Shown one piece after another: positions 25,091-34,568 of a stretch of DNA of 56,328 bases. Origin of the DNA: Candidatus Nitrosopumilus sp. (GTDB lineage: Archaea > Thermoproteota > Nitrososphaeria > Nitrososphaerales > Nitrosopumilaceae); NCBI GenBank assembly GCA_018674605.1, contig JABGZU010000084.1, positions 1 through 56,328 of the forward strand, given 5' to 3'. Each line of letters starts with the position of its first letter. Positions within the stretch are counted from its first letter, which is position 1. The notes beneath the pieces were generated by a model. The model was not told where the DNA came from. It did not search any database and worked only from the letters and a program-made list of their open reading frames with translations. Made by a program: the position numbers and the translations under genes.

Positions 25091-25825
25091 ATGACAATTA
25101 GATATGAAGCTAATCCTCCCAAAATTTTACCAGATGTGAATACAGAAGAATCAATAATAAAATTTGTAGAAAAAATGAAAATAATTTCAAAAAAATGTGA
25201 TACAATTCACATTACAGAAAATGTGTTAGGGCATCAAAGAGTATCTCCAATTAAAATTGGAGGAATTATTAAAAAAGAAATTCCAGATATTCCAATTACA
25301 GTTAGTTTAAGAGTGAGAGATAAAAATAATGATGAAATTATTAAATTTGTAGAAACGTGTATTTCAATTGGAGTTGCAGGGATTTTGATACTTATGGGAG
25401 ATCCAGCACAATCAGGAGCACCAGATTCAGGCTTAGTTCCAAGTAGAGTAGTTACCAATCTAAAAGAAAAAGGGTATAATTCAAAAATTAAATTATATCT
25501 TTCAATCTCAAATAAACCAAATTTTTCAAAAATTGTAAAAAAAATTAAAGCACAACCAAATGGTTTCATGACTCAAGTTGTTCAAAATATAGAACAAGTT
25601 CAAAATCTTGTAAATAATTTAAAACAATTTTCAATAATCCCAATAATTTTATTTCCATCTGAAAAAAATCAAAAATCGGCAGATTTTTTGGGATTAAATT
25701 TAGAAGAATACAGTAAAGAATTTGATAAATTTGTAAAAGAAATCCACAAAATTACAAAAGATGTACTAATTACATCGCCTAATGATTTTAAGGGATTAAA
25801 TGAATATTTGAAAAATAATTTTTAA
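25091..25825 (+). CDS. Methylenetetrahydrofolate reductase-like protein
   Basis: 244 aa. The opening TIRYEANPPK and the segments CDTIHITENVLGH, ILILMGDPAQSG and PNGFMTQVVQNIEQ follow a MetF-like TIM-barrel pattern (E-x-x-PP, D-x-(I/V)-x-(I/V)-T(D/E)N, GD). MetF reduces methylene-folate to methyl-folate, the methyl donor for methionine synthase. It is convergent with, and directly adjacent to, the methionine-synthase genes, which supports that link. It is shorter than bacterial MetF (about 290 aa), and FAD-binding residues were not verified. Thaumarchaea may use a different C1 carrier. Confidence 0.72.
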   Translation: MTIRYEANPPKILPDVNTEESIIKFVEKMKIISKKCDTIHITENVLGHQRVSPIKIGGIIKKEIPDIPITVSLRVRDKNNDEIIKFVETCISIGVAGILILMGDPAQSGAPDSGLVPSRVVTNLKEKGYNSKIKLYLSISNKPNFSKIVKKIKAQPNGFMTQVVQNIEQVQNLVNNLKQFSIIPIILFPSEKNQKSADFLGLNLEEYSKEFDKFVKEIHKITKDVLITSPNDFKGLNEYLKNNF

Positions 25826-28324
25826 TTAAATTACAAAATATTGTGCATTTGGATGATGTACTACTATTGCAGCAGTAGATTGTTCAGGAATAATTTGACC
25901 AGATTCAGTTAAAGTCATGCCAGGTTTTTCAGGTTGTAAAAGTTTCCAAACTAAATGATGTTGAGAAACATCAGGACAACTAGGAAATCCCCAACTATAT
26001 CGCAATCCGCCTTTGTCTAAATTTAATTCAGATTTAATTTTTTGATTTACCCATTGAGCTAAAGCTTCTGCAAGTTCAACAGCTAATCCGTGTAAATAAT
26101 ATGCATCAGTATATTTATCATCATTATTCCAAGTATCCAAAATATCAGAAACCTTAGTTCCAACAGTTACAGATTGAAATGCAACAATATCGTCATCTCC
26201 AAAATAATCAGTTAAACACAAATGTTCAGGCCTAGTAGAACGTGGAAAATCAAATTCAACATCTTCACCAACAGGATTTTCAACTAATAATTTTTGACCA
26301 TTATTATGACATTTAAAATAACCATATACAATTTCAGGTTCAATTAATTTATCACGAATTATTCGAATTTTCCATTCAGTTAATAATTGCTCATGCTCTT
26401 CTTCAGATTCAGCACCAGATTTCCCACGCAATCCCCAAGATAATTTGAATAAGGATTTTTTATCAATCATTGTCCAAACTTCATTCATGTTAATTTGATC
26501 TAATTGTAAACGAATAGGTTTTCCAATAGTTGAAGGAGTAGGTGCTTTAACAGGTTGAATATTGCTTTTAGGAAGAGTAGAGGAATCAATGACAATATTA
26601 GATTTTTCTTTCCAATTTTCTAATTTTTCTTTCCATTCAGCTAAAAGTTTTGGCTTTTCATCAGAAACCAAAGTATCCATAGTTTTCAGACCTTCAAACA
26701 TAGTATTACAATAAAATACGCCAGGTTCATAAATTCCACCATCTTTTGCAATTCGATTAATGTAATTACTGTTAATTGCAGCACCACCACAAAGAATTGG
26801 AAGAGTCATGTTATTTTTTCTTGCATGTTCTACAAAAAATTTCATTTGTTTTGAAGTTGAAACTAACAATGCAGATAAACCAATAGCATCAGGTTTTATT
26901 TCATCAATTTTTTCTAAGAATTTTTGGAGTGGAACTTGTTTTCCCAAATCATAAACAGAATAACCATTATTTTGAAAAATAGTTTTTACAAGATTTTTAC
27001 CAATATCATGTACATCACCATACACAGTTCCCAAAACAAGTTTTCCTTTACTAGTTCCTTCCTCTTTAACTAGATATTTTTCAAGTTCATTAACAGATGC
27101 TTTCATACATTCAGCAGACTTGAGAACAAAAGGTAAAATCAATTCACCAGATCCAAATTTATCACCTACTTCCTTCATAGCTGGAAGTAAATCCTCATTG
27201 AGAGTCCGTATAGCACTAGAATGAGTAATATCCTTAGAAAGATCTAAAGATAAAATGCCATCAGTGTTTTTAATTAATTCAGTTTTACCAAGTTTATCAG
27301 CAATTGCAGAAACGACATCATTTTGAATACCATCTTTAAGTCTATTTACAATTCTAAAATTAGCACGTTTTCCAGGTGGCCATGTAGGATCAACATCAAC
27401 TTTTTTTGATGCAGTTGTACTTTTTGTTCCTGTCTTTTCAAAATAAGAAATTAAATCAGATAAAGCATTAGAATGTGTGTTAAAAATTAAATCCTCAGCA
27501 AGTTTTTTTTCTTCTACATTAATCTCACCATAAGGAATAATTTCTCTAGCATTAACAATAGCTGAATCAAGCCCAGTTTTTACAGCATGATATAAAAAAA
27601 TAGAATTAAGAATTTTTCTAGCATAAGGCATCAATCCAAAACTAATATTGCTAAGACCCAAAGTAGTAAAACAATTAGGAAATTTTTCTTTAACAAGACG
27701 TATACCTTCCAAAGTATTTTTACCAGCATTAAGGAATTCGTCTTCTCCAGTTGCCAAAGTAAATGTAAGTACATCAAAAATAAATTGTTCAATTTTTAAT
27801 CCATAATTTTTTCCAGTTTCATAAAGTAATTCAGCTGTTTCAACTTTTTGTTGAGGAGTTTTAGCCATACCATTAGGTCCAATACACAAAGCTATTGCAG
27901 GTAAACCATATTTTGCCATTATAGGGGCTAATTTTTCAAATCTACTACCATCACCTTCTAAATTTATAGAATTAATTATAGGTCTACCAGGAATTTGTTT
28001 TACAGATGATTCAATTACTTCGGGATCTGTAGAATCAATTACTAAAGGCGCATCAATTTCTAAACTTAATTTTTTTACTAAAGTTAACATAAATTCACGT
28101 TCATCAGAACGTTCAGTTGTAGCAACACACACATCAAGACAATGTGCACCATCTTCAGATTGAACTCTTGCCAAATCAACTAAACCATCAAAATCATCAG
28201 CAAGAACTAATTTTTTAGCTTTACGAGAACCTTGTGTGTTAATTCTTTCTCCAATAATTAGAGGTGCAGGGATTTGTTTTAGATCAACTGCTTTCAAGGC
28301 AGAACTAACTCTAGGAACAGTCAT
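25826..28324 (-). CDS. metH: Cobalamin-dependent methionine synthase, pterin/B12/activation part
   Basis: 832 aa. An N-terminal pterin-binding barrel (LIIGERINTQGSRKAKKL, then LDVCVATTERSDE and DSTDPEVIE) precedes a cap and B12-binding domain with the DxHxxG motif (VYGDVHDIGKNLV, about residue 437) and GLSALLVSTSKQM. A C-terminal AdoMet-dependent reactivation domain shows RYSWGFPSCPD (RxxxG[YF]P motif) near residue 773. It lacks the homocysteine-binding barrel, encoded by the next gene upstream, so MetH is split in two. Together they make methionine from homocysteine and methyl-folate. The reactivation domain shows that the cobalamin is expected to undergo oxidative inactivation. Confidence 0.93.
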   Translation of the reverse strand: MTVPRVSSALKAVDLKQIPAPLIIGERINTQGSRKAKKLVLADDFDGLVDLARVQSEDGAHCLDVCVATTERSDEREFMLTLVKKLSLEIDAPLVIDSTDPEVIESSVKQIPGRPIINSINLEGDGSRFEKLAPIMAKYGLPAIALCIGPNGMAKTPQQKVETAELLYETGKNYGLKIEQFIFDVLTFTLATGEDEFLNAGKNTLEGIRLVKEKFPNCFTTLGLSNISFGLMPYARKILNSIFLYHAVKTGLDSAIVNAREIIPYGEINVEEKKLAEDLIFNTHSNALSDLISYFEKTGTKSTTASKKVDVDPTWPPGKRANFRIVNRLKDGIQNDVVSAIADKLGKTELIKNTDGILSLDLSKDITHSSAIRTLNEDLLPAMKEVGDKFGSGELILPFVLKSAECMKASVNELEKYLVKEEGTSKGKLVLGTVYGDVHDIGKNLVKTIFQNNGYSVYDLGKQVPLQKFLEKIDEIKPDAIGLSALLVSTSKQMKFFVEHARKNNMTLPILCGGAAINSNYINRIAKDGGIYEPGVFYCNTMFEGLKTMDTLVSDEKPKLLAEWKEKLENWKEKSNIVIDSSTLPKSNIQPVKAPTPSTIGKPIRLQLDQINMNEVWTMIDKKSLFKLSWGLRGKSGAESEEEHEQLLTEWKIRIIRDKLIEPEIVYGYFKCHNNGQKLLVENPVGEDVEFDFPRSTRPEHLCLTDYFGDDDIVAFQSVTVGTKVSDILDTWNNDDKYTDAYYLHGLAVELAEALAQWVNQKIKSELNLDKGGLRYSWGFPSCPDVSQHHLVWKLLQPEKPGMTLTESGQIIPEQSTAAIVVHHPNAQYFVI

Positions 28325-28355
28325 ACTCTAAAATCACATCAGTTTTCCTAGATAC

Positions 28356-29318
28356 TTAACCCTTGATAGAACTGGCTTTTTCGTCAATTATTCGTCTTAA
28401 AGATTTGATATGATCAGGATTGGTTCCACAACATCCACCAATAATTCTAACTTTATCATATTGATCAATAAAATCACCAAGAGCATTAGCCATTTTTTCA
28501 GGAGTCATTTTGTAAACTGCTTGTCCACCTTGATTTTCAGGCATTCCAGCATTTGGAACAACTAAAAGATTATGTTCATTTTGCTCATCAAGCCATTGAA
28601 CACTTGGATTCATTTCAATTGGACCAGTTGAGCAGTTCAATCCAAATACATCAATGCCCATATCAGAAACGGTAGTGTAAGCAGATTGAATATTAGTTCC
28701 AAGTAACATTTTTCCATATTGATCCAAAGTAGTATTAGAAATAATTGCAACTTTCTTACCAGTCTTAGACATTGCATTATGACATGCTTCAATTACTAGT
28801 TTAACTTCTAAAATATCCTGACTAGTCTCTATTAGTAATGCATCAACACCACCTAAAATTAATCCTTCAGCTTGTAATTCAAATGCTTCACGAATTTCAT
28901 CAAGAGGTTTTTGTCCCAAATCAGGATCATCAGAACTTGGTAAATAACCAGTTGGACCCATAGAACCAATTACAAATCTAGACGTATCAGAATATTCAGC
29001 ACAAACTTCAGATGCAAGAAGTGCAATTTTTTTATTAAAATCAACAGTTTGATCACCAAAACCATATTCATCTAATTTTATTTTATTAGAACCAAAAGAA
29101 TTTGTTTCAATACAATCAGAACCAGCATCTAGATAATTTCGATGAATTTGTTTTATCCAATCAGGATGAGTTAGTATCAAACCATCATTAAATCCATCTT
29201 GATTATTTGGAAAATCTTCAGGAGAGGGGTCATACTTTTGAATTTCAGTACCCATAGCTCCATCAAAAAGTAAAACTCGATTTTTTAATGCATCTAGAAA
29301 AGATTCTTTTTCAGTCAA
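28356..29318 (-). CDS. metH: Methionine synthase homocysteine-binding subunit
   Basis: 320 aa homocysteine S-methyltransferase barrel. It shows LLFDGAMGTEIQKY, DCIETNSFGSN, and the zinc-thiolate cysteines in FGLNCSTGP and IIGGCCGTNPDHI. It corresponds to the N-terminal module of bacterial MetH and lies 31 bp upstream of the gene for the remaining modules, same strand, clearly one operon. Zinc activates the homocysteine thiol for methyl transfer from methylcobalamin. ATG versus other starts: the start at 29318 gives a family-like N-terminus. Confidence 0.93.
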   Translation of the reverse strand: MTEKESFLDALKNRVLLFDGAMGTEIQKYDPSPEDFPNNQDGFNDGLILTHPDWIKQIHRNYLDAGSDCIETNSFGSNKIKLDEYGFGDQTVDFNKKIALLASEVCAEYSDTSRFVIGSMGPTGYLPSSDDPDLGQKPLDEIREAFELQAEGLILGGVDALLIETSQDILEVKLVIEACHNAMSKTGKKVAIISNTTLDQYGKMLLGTNIQSAYTTVSDMGIDVFGLNCSTGPIEMNPSVQWLDEQNEHNLLVVPNAGMPENQGGQAVYKMTPEKMANALGDFIDQYDKVRIIGGCCGTNPDHIKSLRRIIDEKASSIKG

Positions 29319-29425
29319 TTAAATTTTAAAAAATACTTGTACAGTTTAACTCTTTTCAGATGAAACAAAAATACAAAATAAACATCTATGTTGAAATTAG
29401 GTTGAATTAAAATTTTGGTATATTT

Positions 29426-30526
29426 ATGTCAAAATTACAAGTTAACAACTTAGTTCGCAGTGCAACATTTTTTCAACATGCAGGAATTTCAATAGTATTT
29501 GTATTCATGCCAATAATTGCAAAAGGCGTAACGGATTCTATTTTTGAAATTGGATTACTAGTAGCATCATTTAGTTTTGCTCAGATTTTATCAGAAATAT
29601 ATTTTGGAAGGCATTCAGATAAGAAAGGAACCAGGCTCAAATTTATCAGAATTGGGTTTGTAGGATGTGCAATAGCATTTGGATTACATTATTTTGCGGA
29701 TGATATAACAATATTTTTCCTAGTAAGAATTGCTGCAGGAATTGCAAGTGGAATAATGATTCCTGCAATGATTGCATATACCTATGAAGCAAATATTGAT
29801 AAAAAAAGAGCAGCCACAGTAATTTCATTTCATGCATTAGGATGGTTAGCAGGAATTGCTGCTGCAGGAATTGCAAGTGATCTTAAATTAATTTTTCTAA
29901 TTAGTGCAGCATCATTTATCATAGGATTAATTTTTACAATAAAACTACCCAATCCAGTACAAAAAAAAGAGATAATTCCAGGAACTACAAAACAAGTAAT
30001 TTTAAAAAATAAATTTCTCTTTTTATCATTATTACTAAGACATATCGGAGCTGCTGCAGTATGGACAATTCTTCCCATAATGATTGTAGAAAAATTAGGA
30101 GGGGAGCTATATCACATTTCAATAGTATATGTTGCAAATACAATGACAGCATTTATCTTGATGAACATAATGGCAAGTAAGATTCATCTTTCCAATGTAA
30201 CTAAATTTAAAATTGGAATTGGATGTACAACATTTGTATTTGTAGGATTATCAATTGTGACAGAGTGGTGGATGGCAATGCCATTTATGGCATTAGTTGG
30301 TGCTACATGGGCATTTTTATTTATTGGAGGAAATTTTCATTTAATGGAAAACAATCCACGTTCAACATCAACAGGAATTTTTAGCTCAACGTTATCAATT
30401 GCAACAGTGATTGGACCAATCATTGCAGGAACCATTGCATTTACATTTGATTATATTTCAGTAATGTATTTTGCAATAGTAATTATTGTAATGGCATTTG
30501 TTGTTTCATTGAAAATAAAAAACTAG
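29426..30526 (+). CDS. MFS transporter
   Basis: 366 aa, about 11-12 hydrophobic helices. After the first helix pair, the loop YFGRHSDKKGTRLKFI matches the MFS loop 2-3 motif (G-x-x-[SD]-D-[RK]-x-G-[RK]-[RK]). N- and C-halves are similar in layout, with a basic loop (IKLPNPVQKKEIIPGTTKQ) between them. Substrate unknown; the pattern is of a drug/metabolite exporter-like carrier. It is divergent from the methionine-synthase operon and convergent with the ABC permease gene, so no operon hints at its cargo. Confidence 0.85.
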   Translation: MSKLQVNNLVRSATFFQHAGISIVFVFMPIIAKGVTDSIFEIGLLVASFSFAQILSEIYFGRHSDKKGTRLKFIRIGFVGCAIAFGLHYFADDITIFFLVRIAAGIASGIMIPAMIAYTYEANIDKKRAATVISFHALGWLAGIAAAGIASDLKLIFLISAASFIIGLIFTIKLPNPVQKKEIIPGTTKQVILKNKFLFLSLLLRHIGAAAVWTILPIMIVEKLGGELYHISIVYVANTMTAFILMNIMASKIHLSNVTKFKIGIGCTTFVFVGLSIVTEWWMAMPFMALVGATWAFLFIGGNFHLMENNPRSTSTGIFSSTLSIATVIGPIIAGTIAFTFDYISVMYFAIVIIVMAFVVSLKIKN

Positions 30527-30529
30527 AGA

Positions 30530-31288
30530 TTATCTCAGTCCCCAACGAGACATTACTTTAGTTTCCAATCGTTTGAAAATTATTCCATCAACTAACAAAC
30601 CTATTCCCATAATTACAACCATTATTCCAATTACTTGTGAAACATCATTTAGAGAGCGTCCAGCATTTAGTAAAAAGCCCAATCCCAAGAAGGAAAACAA
30701 TATTTCAGCACCAATAACTCCTCTCCATGCAAAAGCCCAGCCTTGTTTAAATCCAGAAATCATGTATGGAAATGCTGCAGGAATTAATACAGCAGTGATT
30801 AATTGTGTACCTTTAGCACCCATATTTCTTGCAGCCTCAATAAAGTGTGGATCAATATTTTTGACTCCAGTATAGGTGTTAATTGTAACTGCAAAAATTG
30901 CACCAATGGCAGTAACAAAAATAATTCCACCATCAGTTAAACCAAACCAAAGAATTGCTATTGGGACCCAAGCTATTGAAGGAATTGACTGTAATCCCAA
31001 AACAAGAGAGCCAACAGTTTGATTTACCACTTCGATTCTAGCCATAAAAATTCCCAACACAACACCACCTGCAATTGCAATTGCCAATCCAACAGACAAT
31101 CTCAACATACTTGTTGCAATTCCATAAAACAAACTGCCATCAATTCCACCGTAAAACAAATCTTCAGCTACTTCATAAGGTGATGGAAAAATATTATCAG
31201 GCCAAATACCAATCATCGCAATAATTTGCCAAACAGCAATTATTCCAATGTAAAATCCAATTCTATGAACAGTATAATTTTTTGCCAT
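30530..31288 (-). CDS. ABC importer permease (nitrate/sulfonate/taurine type)
   Basis: 252 aa with about six membrane helices. The EAA-like cytoplasmic loop EAARNMGAKGTQLITAVLIPAAFPYMISG is of the SsuC/TauC/NrtB family (position about residues 155-183), and LQSIPSIAWVPIAILWFG is characteristic. It follows the ATPase gene by 5 bp on the same strand as the third gene of an SBP-ATPase-permease operon. Cargo could be an alkanesulfonate, taurine, nitrate, cyanate or thiamine-precursor analogue; the sequence does not decide. Confidence 0.9.
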   Translation of the reverse strand: MAKNYTVHRIGFYIGIIAVWQIIAMIGIWPDNIFPSPYEVAEDLFYGGIDGSLFYGIATSMLRLSVGLAIAIAGGVVLGIFMARIEVVNQTVGSLVLGLQSIPSIAWVPIAILWFGLTDGGIIFVTAIGAIFAVTINTYTGVKNIDPHFIEAARNMGAKGTQLITAVLIPAAFPYMISGFKQGWAFAWRGVIGAEILFSFLGLGFLLNAGRSLNDVSQVIGIMVVIMGIGLLVDGIIFKRLETKVMSRWGLR

Positions 31289-31293
31289 AATAA

Positions 31294-32058
31294 TTACTCC
31301 AGATTTTTCTTTACCTCAGGTCTAAGTTCAACTAAAATATCTTGTTGGAATTTAAGTAAAGATTCATCCTCAGCAGTCCGAGGTCTAGGAAAATTATTAG
31401 TCAATTCTTTTTTAATTATTGAGGGTCTATTACTAAAAATTGCAACCTTAGTTCCAAGAACAGCAGCTTCTGCAACATTATGAGTAACAAACAAAATAGT
31501 TTTTTTTGTTTTTTCCCAAATTAATTGCATTTCAACTAATAACAAATCTCGAGTTTGTGCATCAAGAGCTGCAAAAGGCTCATCCATCAACAAAACATCT
31601 GGATCCATCACAAGAGCTCTAGCAATAGCTACACGTTGTTTCATACCAGTTGAAAGTTGATAGGTAAAAGAATCTGCAAATTTTGTTAATTGCATCATAT
31701 CCAAATATCTATGAGAAATTATTGCTCGTTCTTCTTTTGAAATTCCAGCCATTTTTAATCCAAATTCAACATTATCTTGAACTGTAAGCCATGGAAATAA
31801 TGCACCTTCTTGAAAAACCATAATTCTTTCAGGTCCAGTTTCAGTAACAGGATGACCATCAAAGATAATTTGTCCTTCATCAGGCTTTTCCAATCCTGCA
31901 ACTATACGTAAAAAAGTAGATTTACCACAACCTGAAGGTCCAACTAGGCAAACAAAATCCCCAGATTCAATTTTTAAATTTACACCACCTAATGCTTTGA
32001 GTTTATGAGAATCATGGCTAAAGTATTTTACAATATTTTTTGCCTCTAATTTTGTCAT
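31294..32058 (-). CDS. ABC importer ATPase (SsuB/TauB type)
   Basis: 254 aa. Walker A GPSGCGKSTFLRIVAGL, Q-loop VFQEGALFPWLT, a signature of TGMKQRVAIARAL (the usual LSGGMxQR reads LSTGMKQR), Walker B LLMDEPFAALDAQTR and the H-loop FVTHNVAEA are all present. It powers the adjacent permease. The ATG immediately follows the TAG of the binding-protein gene, with no gap. The Gly-to-Thr change in the signature (LSTGM) is a small deviation that is also found in other members, so activity is expected. Confidence 0.92.
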   Translation of the reverse strand: MTKLEAKNIVKYFSHDSHKLKALGGVNLKIESGDFVCLVGPSGCGKSTFLRIVAGLEKPDEGQIIFDGHPVTETGPERIMVFQEGALFPWLTVQDNVEFGLKMAGISKEERAIISHRYLDMMQLTKFADSFTYQLSTGMKQRVAIARALVMDPDVLLMDEPFAALDAQTRDLLLVEMQLIWEKTKKTILFVTHNVAEAAVLGTKVAIFSNRPSIIKKELTNNFPRPRTAEDESLLKFQQDILVELRPEVKKNLE

Positions 32059-33081
32059 CTATGTATCTCCTTCAAAGTTAGAATTTGAACCAAGATTGTA
32101 AAAAATTCCAGATAAATCATATCCATTTCTTCCAAGATATCCCAACACATTAGCCTTTTCAGCAAATGAATAAACAGAATCCATTACAGGATCAGAAGTG
32201 ATTTCAAGATTAGATAAAGAAATGTCAACTACATCATCAGATAAAGATTGGCCTAAATGTGACTTTAAAAAAGTGTTAAAAGTTATTCGGGTTTCAACAG
32301 GATTATCATTAATCCATTTTACTATCTCATGATGAGAAATAAGGAAATCAGAAATTATCTCAGGGTTTTTTTCAACATAATCAGTATTTGCAATTAAAAG
32401 TACAGATGCAAATTGTTTATCAGGCCACAAATCTTCTTCAAAAAATAATCTATGCCCACCAAGTTCAGTTTCTAAAATTGTTGCCCAAGGTTCTGCAACC
32501 CATGCACCATCAATATCACCTTTTACAAATAAAGTATAGATATCAGGATTGGAAATATTATAAACAATTACAGAACCACCTTTTTCAGCAGGTTTCAAAT
32601 TATTTTCAGATAAATAATGACGTAATGAGATATCTTGAGTATTTCCAATTTGAGGCACAGCAATTTTTTTTCCTGCAAAATCAGATGCAGTATTAATTTC
32701 AGAGTTTGGATGAACAATAAAACTAGCACCGCCGCTTGCAGCTCCAGATAGGATTTGAATATTTTTATTTTCAGAATTTAAAAATCCATTAATTGTAGGT
32801 CCAGGTCCAACATATGCAATATCAATAGAATTTGCAAAAAGGGATTCAATCACTTGAGGCCCACTATCAAAAACCCTAGTTTCAATTTCAGTGTCAGTAA
32901 GTTGTTCTGTAAAAAATCCTTTCTCCATTCCAATTATAGGAATTGCATGTCCAATATTTGGAAAATATGCAATTCGAAGAGTGTTTTCATTAGAACTTTC
33001 ATCAGAATTTAAAATAATTCCAGCAATAAAACCAACTATAACTACCACAATACTTACAGAAAGTATCAATTTAATCGTCAT
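32059..33081 (-). CDS. Membrane-anchored substrate-binding protein (NMT1/SsuA-like)
   Basis: 340 aa. An N-terminal signal anchor (KLILSVSIVVVIVGFIAGIIL) has no lipobox Cys. The periplasmic-binding fold shows LRIAYFPNIGHAIPIIG, DIAYVGPGPTINGFL and DIDGAWVAEPWATILE, characteristic of NMT1/SsuA/TauA binding proteins. It captures the solute outside the membrane for the downstream ATPase/permease. It is the first gene of the operon; TATA-like sequence (TTATTTAA) lies about 23-30 bp upstream. The ligand is unknown. Confidence 0.9.
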   Translation of the reverse strand: MTIKLILSVSIVVVIVGFIAGIILNSDESSNENTLRIAYFPNIGHAIPIIGMEKGFFTEQLTDTEIETRVFDSGPQVIESLFANSIDIAYVGPGPTINGFLNSENKNIQILSGAASGGASFIVHPNSEINTASDFAGKKIAVPQIGNTQDISLRHYLSENNLKPAEKGGSVIVYNISNPDIYTLFVKGDIDGAWVAEPWATILETELGGHRLFFEEDLWPDKQFASVLLIANTDYVEKNPEIISDFLISHHEIVKWINDNPVETRITFNTFLKSHLGQSLSDDVVDISLSNLEITSDPVMDSVYSFAEKANVLGYLGRNGYDLSGIFYNLGSNSNFEGDT

Positions 33082-33204
33082 AAAACAGCGTTATATTTGA
33101 TGGTTAAATAATCATCGAATTTTAGCTTAAGCTAGTCATGGATTTTTTGTAAAAAACACTCAACACAAAAGATAAATTCCAAAATAATACGGAAAAGATG
33201 TTTC

Positions 33205-34404
33205 ATGACTCAAAAAGGAATTCTTGCATTTTCTGGAGGACTAGATACTTCAGTTGTTGTAAAATATTTACAAGAAGAACACGACATGGATGTAATTACA
33301 GTTACAGTAGATGTAGGTCAAGGAGATGATACTAAAAAAATTGCTGCAAAAGCAAAAACATTAGGAGTGAAAAAACATTACAATATAGATGCAAGAAAAG
33401 AATTTGTTAAAAATTATATTTTTCCAGCAATTAAAGCAAATGCACTTTATCAAAAGAAATATTGTTTAGCAACAGCTCTTGCAAGACCATTAATTGCAGA
33501 AAAAGTATTAGAGATTGCAAAAAAAGAAAAAGTGACATCATTAGCACATGGATGTTCAGGTAAAGGAAATGATCAAGTACGTTTTGATATAACATTACGT
33601 TCAGGTTCTGATCTTCCAATCATAGCACCAATCAGAGATAAAAATTTGGATAGAGATACAGAATTAAAATTTGCACAAAAACATGGAATAGAGATAGATG
33701 CAGTTGCAAAAAGATTCAGTATTGATCAAAATTTATGGGGACGTGCAATTGAAGGAGGGGTTCTAGAAGACCCATACAATGAACCACCAGATGATGCATT
33801 CATTTGGGTAAAAACAAAAGACTTGCCAGATAAACCAACATATTTAGAAATTAAATTTGAAAAAGGAATTCCAGTTGTAGTAGATGGAAAAATAACTGAA
33901 TCACAAAAAATAATTGAATATATCAATAAAAAAGCAGGAGCAGCAGGTGTTGGAATAGTTGATCATATTGAAGATAGAGTTGTAGGAATTAAATCACGAG
34001 AAGTATATGAAAATCCCGCAGCAACTTGTTTAATTGAGGCACATTCAGATTTAGAAAAAATGGTTCATACAAAACATCAAAATAAATTCAAGTCAATAAT
34101 TGATGATGAATGGGCACATTTGGTGTATTCAGGACTTTGGCAAGATCCTCTTAAAGCAGACCTAGACGGATTTATAGAAACATCTCAAAAACAAGTATCA
34201 GGTACAGTGAAATTAAAAATGTACAAAGGAAGTTTGAGAGTAGTAGGTAGAAAATCAAAAAATTCATTGTACAGTCACGATATTGCAACTTATGGAGTAG
34301 AATCCACATTTGATCAAAGATTAGCTAAAGGATTCGTCGAATTATGGGGAATGCAGTCAACGGAAGCTAATAAATTACAAAAGAAATGGAAATCAAAAAC
34401 ATGA
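33205..34404 (+). CDS. argG: Argininosuccinate synthase
   Basis: 399 aa. PP-loop LAFSGGLDTSVVVKYLQE at the N-terminus binds ATP. Further motifs are YCLATALARPLIAEK, HGCSGKGNDQVRFD and LWGRAIEGGVLEDP, all characteristic of ArgG. It joins citrulline and aspartate, the penultimate arginine step. Its TGA overlaps the ATG of lysW1 (ATGA), so arginine completion is translationally tied to the LysW carrier genes that follow. No argH is visible in the window. Confidence 0.97.
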   Translation: MTQKGILAFSGGLDTSVVVKYLQEEHDMDVITVTVDVGQGDDTKKIAAKAKTLGVKKHYNIDARKEFVKNYIFPAIKANALYQKKYCLATALARPLIAEKVLEIAKKEKVTSLAHGCSGKGNDQVRFDITLRSGSDLPIIAPIRDKNLDRDTELKFAQKHGIEIDAVAKRFSIDQNLWGRAIEGGVLEDPYNEPPDDAFIWVKTKDLPDKPTYLEIKFEKGIPVVVDGKITESQKIIEYINKKAGAAGVGIVDHIEDRVVGIKSREVYENPAATCLIEAHSDLEKMVHTKHQNKFKSIIDDEWAHLVYSGLWQDPLKADLDGFIETSQKQVSGTVKLKMYKGSLRVVGRKSKNSLYSHDIATYGVESTFDQRLAKGFVELWGMQSTEANKLQKKWKSKT

Positions 34405-34568
34405 ACTGTCCAGAATGTGACGCAAAACTCAACATCCCAGATGATGCCTCAGTTGGAGAAATAGTCTCCTGTCCTGATTGTGGAGCTGACTTTGAAATTT
34501 CTAAAAAAGAAGGATCAAACATTGAGCTTAAACAAGCAGAAAGTGTAGGCGAAGACTGGGGAGAGTAA
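34401..34568 (+). CDS. lysW: LysW/ArgW amino-group carrier protein, canonical EDWGE end
   Basis: 55 aa from the ATG at 34401 (N-terminus MNCPECDAKLNIP), which overlaps the argG stop; an in-frame ATG at 34386 would add five residues before the zinc ribbon. Two CxxC pairs (CPEC, CPDC) form the zinc ribbon. The C-terminus is EDWGE: in characterised LysW the side-chain carboxyl of the last Glu is ligated to the amino group of glutamate or 2-aminoadipate. It protects and carries the intermediate through the next enzymes. The adjacent lysX1 overlaps by one base. Confidence 0.95.
   Translation: MNCPECDAKLNIPDDASVGEIVSCPDCGADFEISKKEGSNIELKQAESVGEDWGE

Noticed and set aside
30530..33081. Naming the ABC importer as a taurine, nitrate or sulfonate system
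   Set aside because: All these share the same family motifs and no substrate-specific gene is adjacent.
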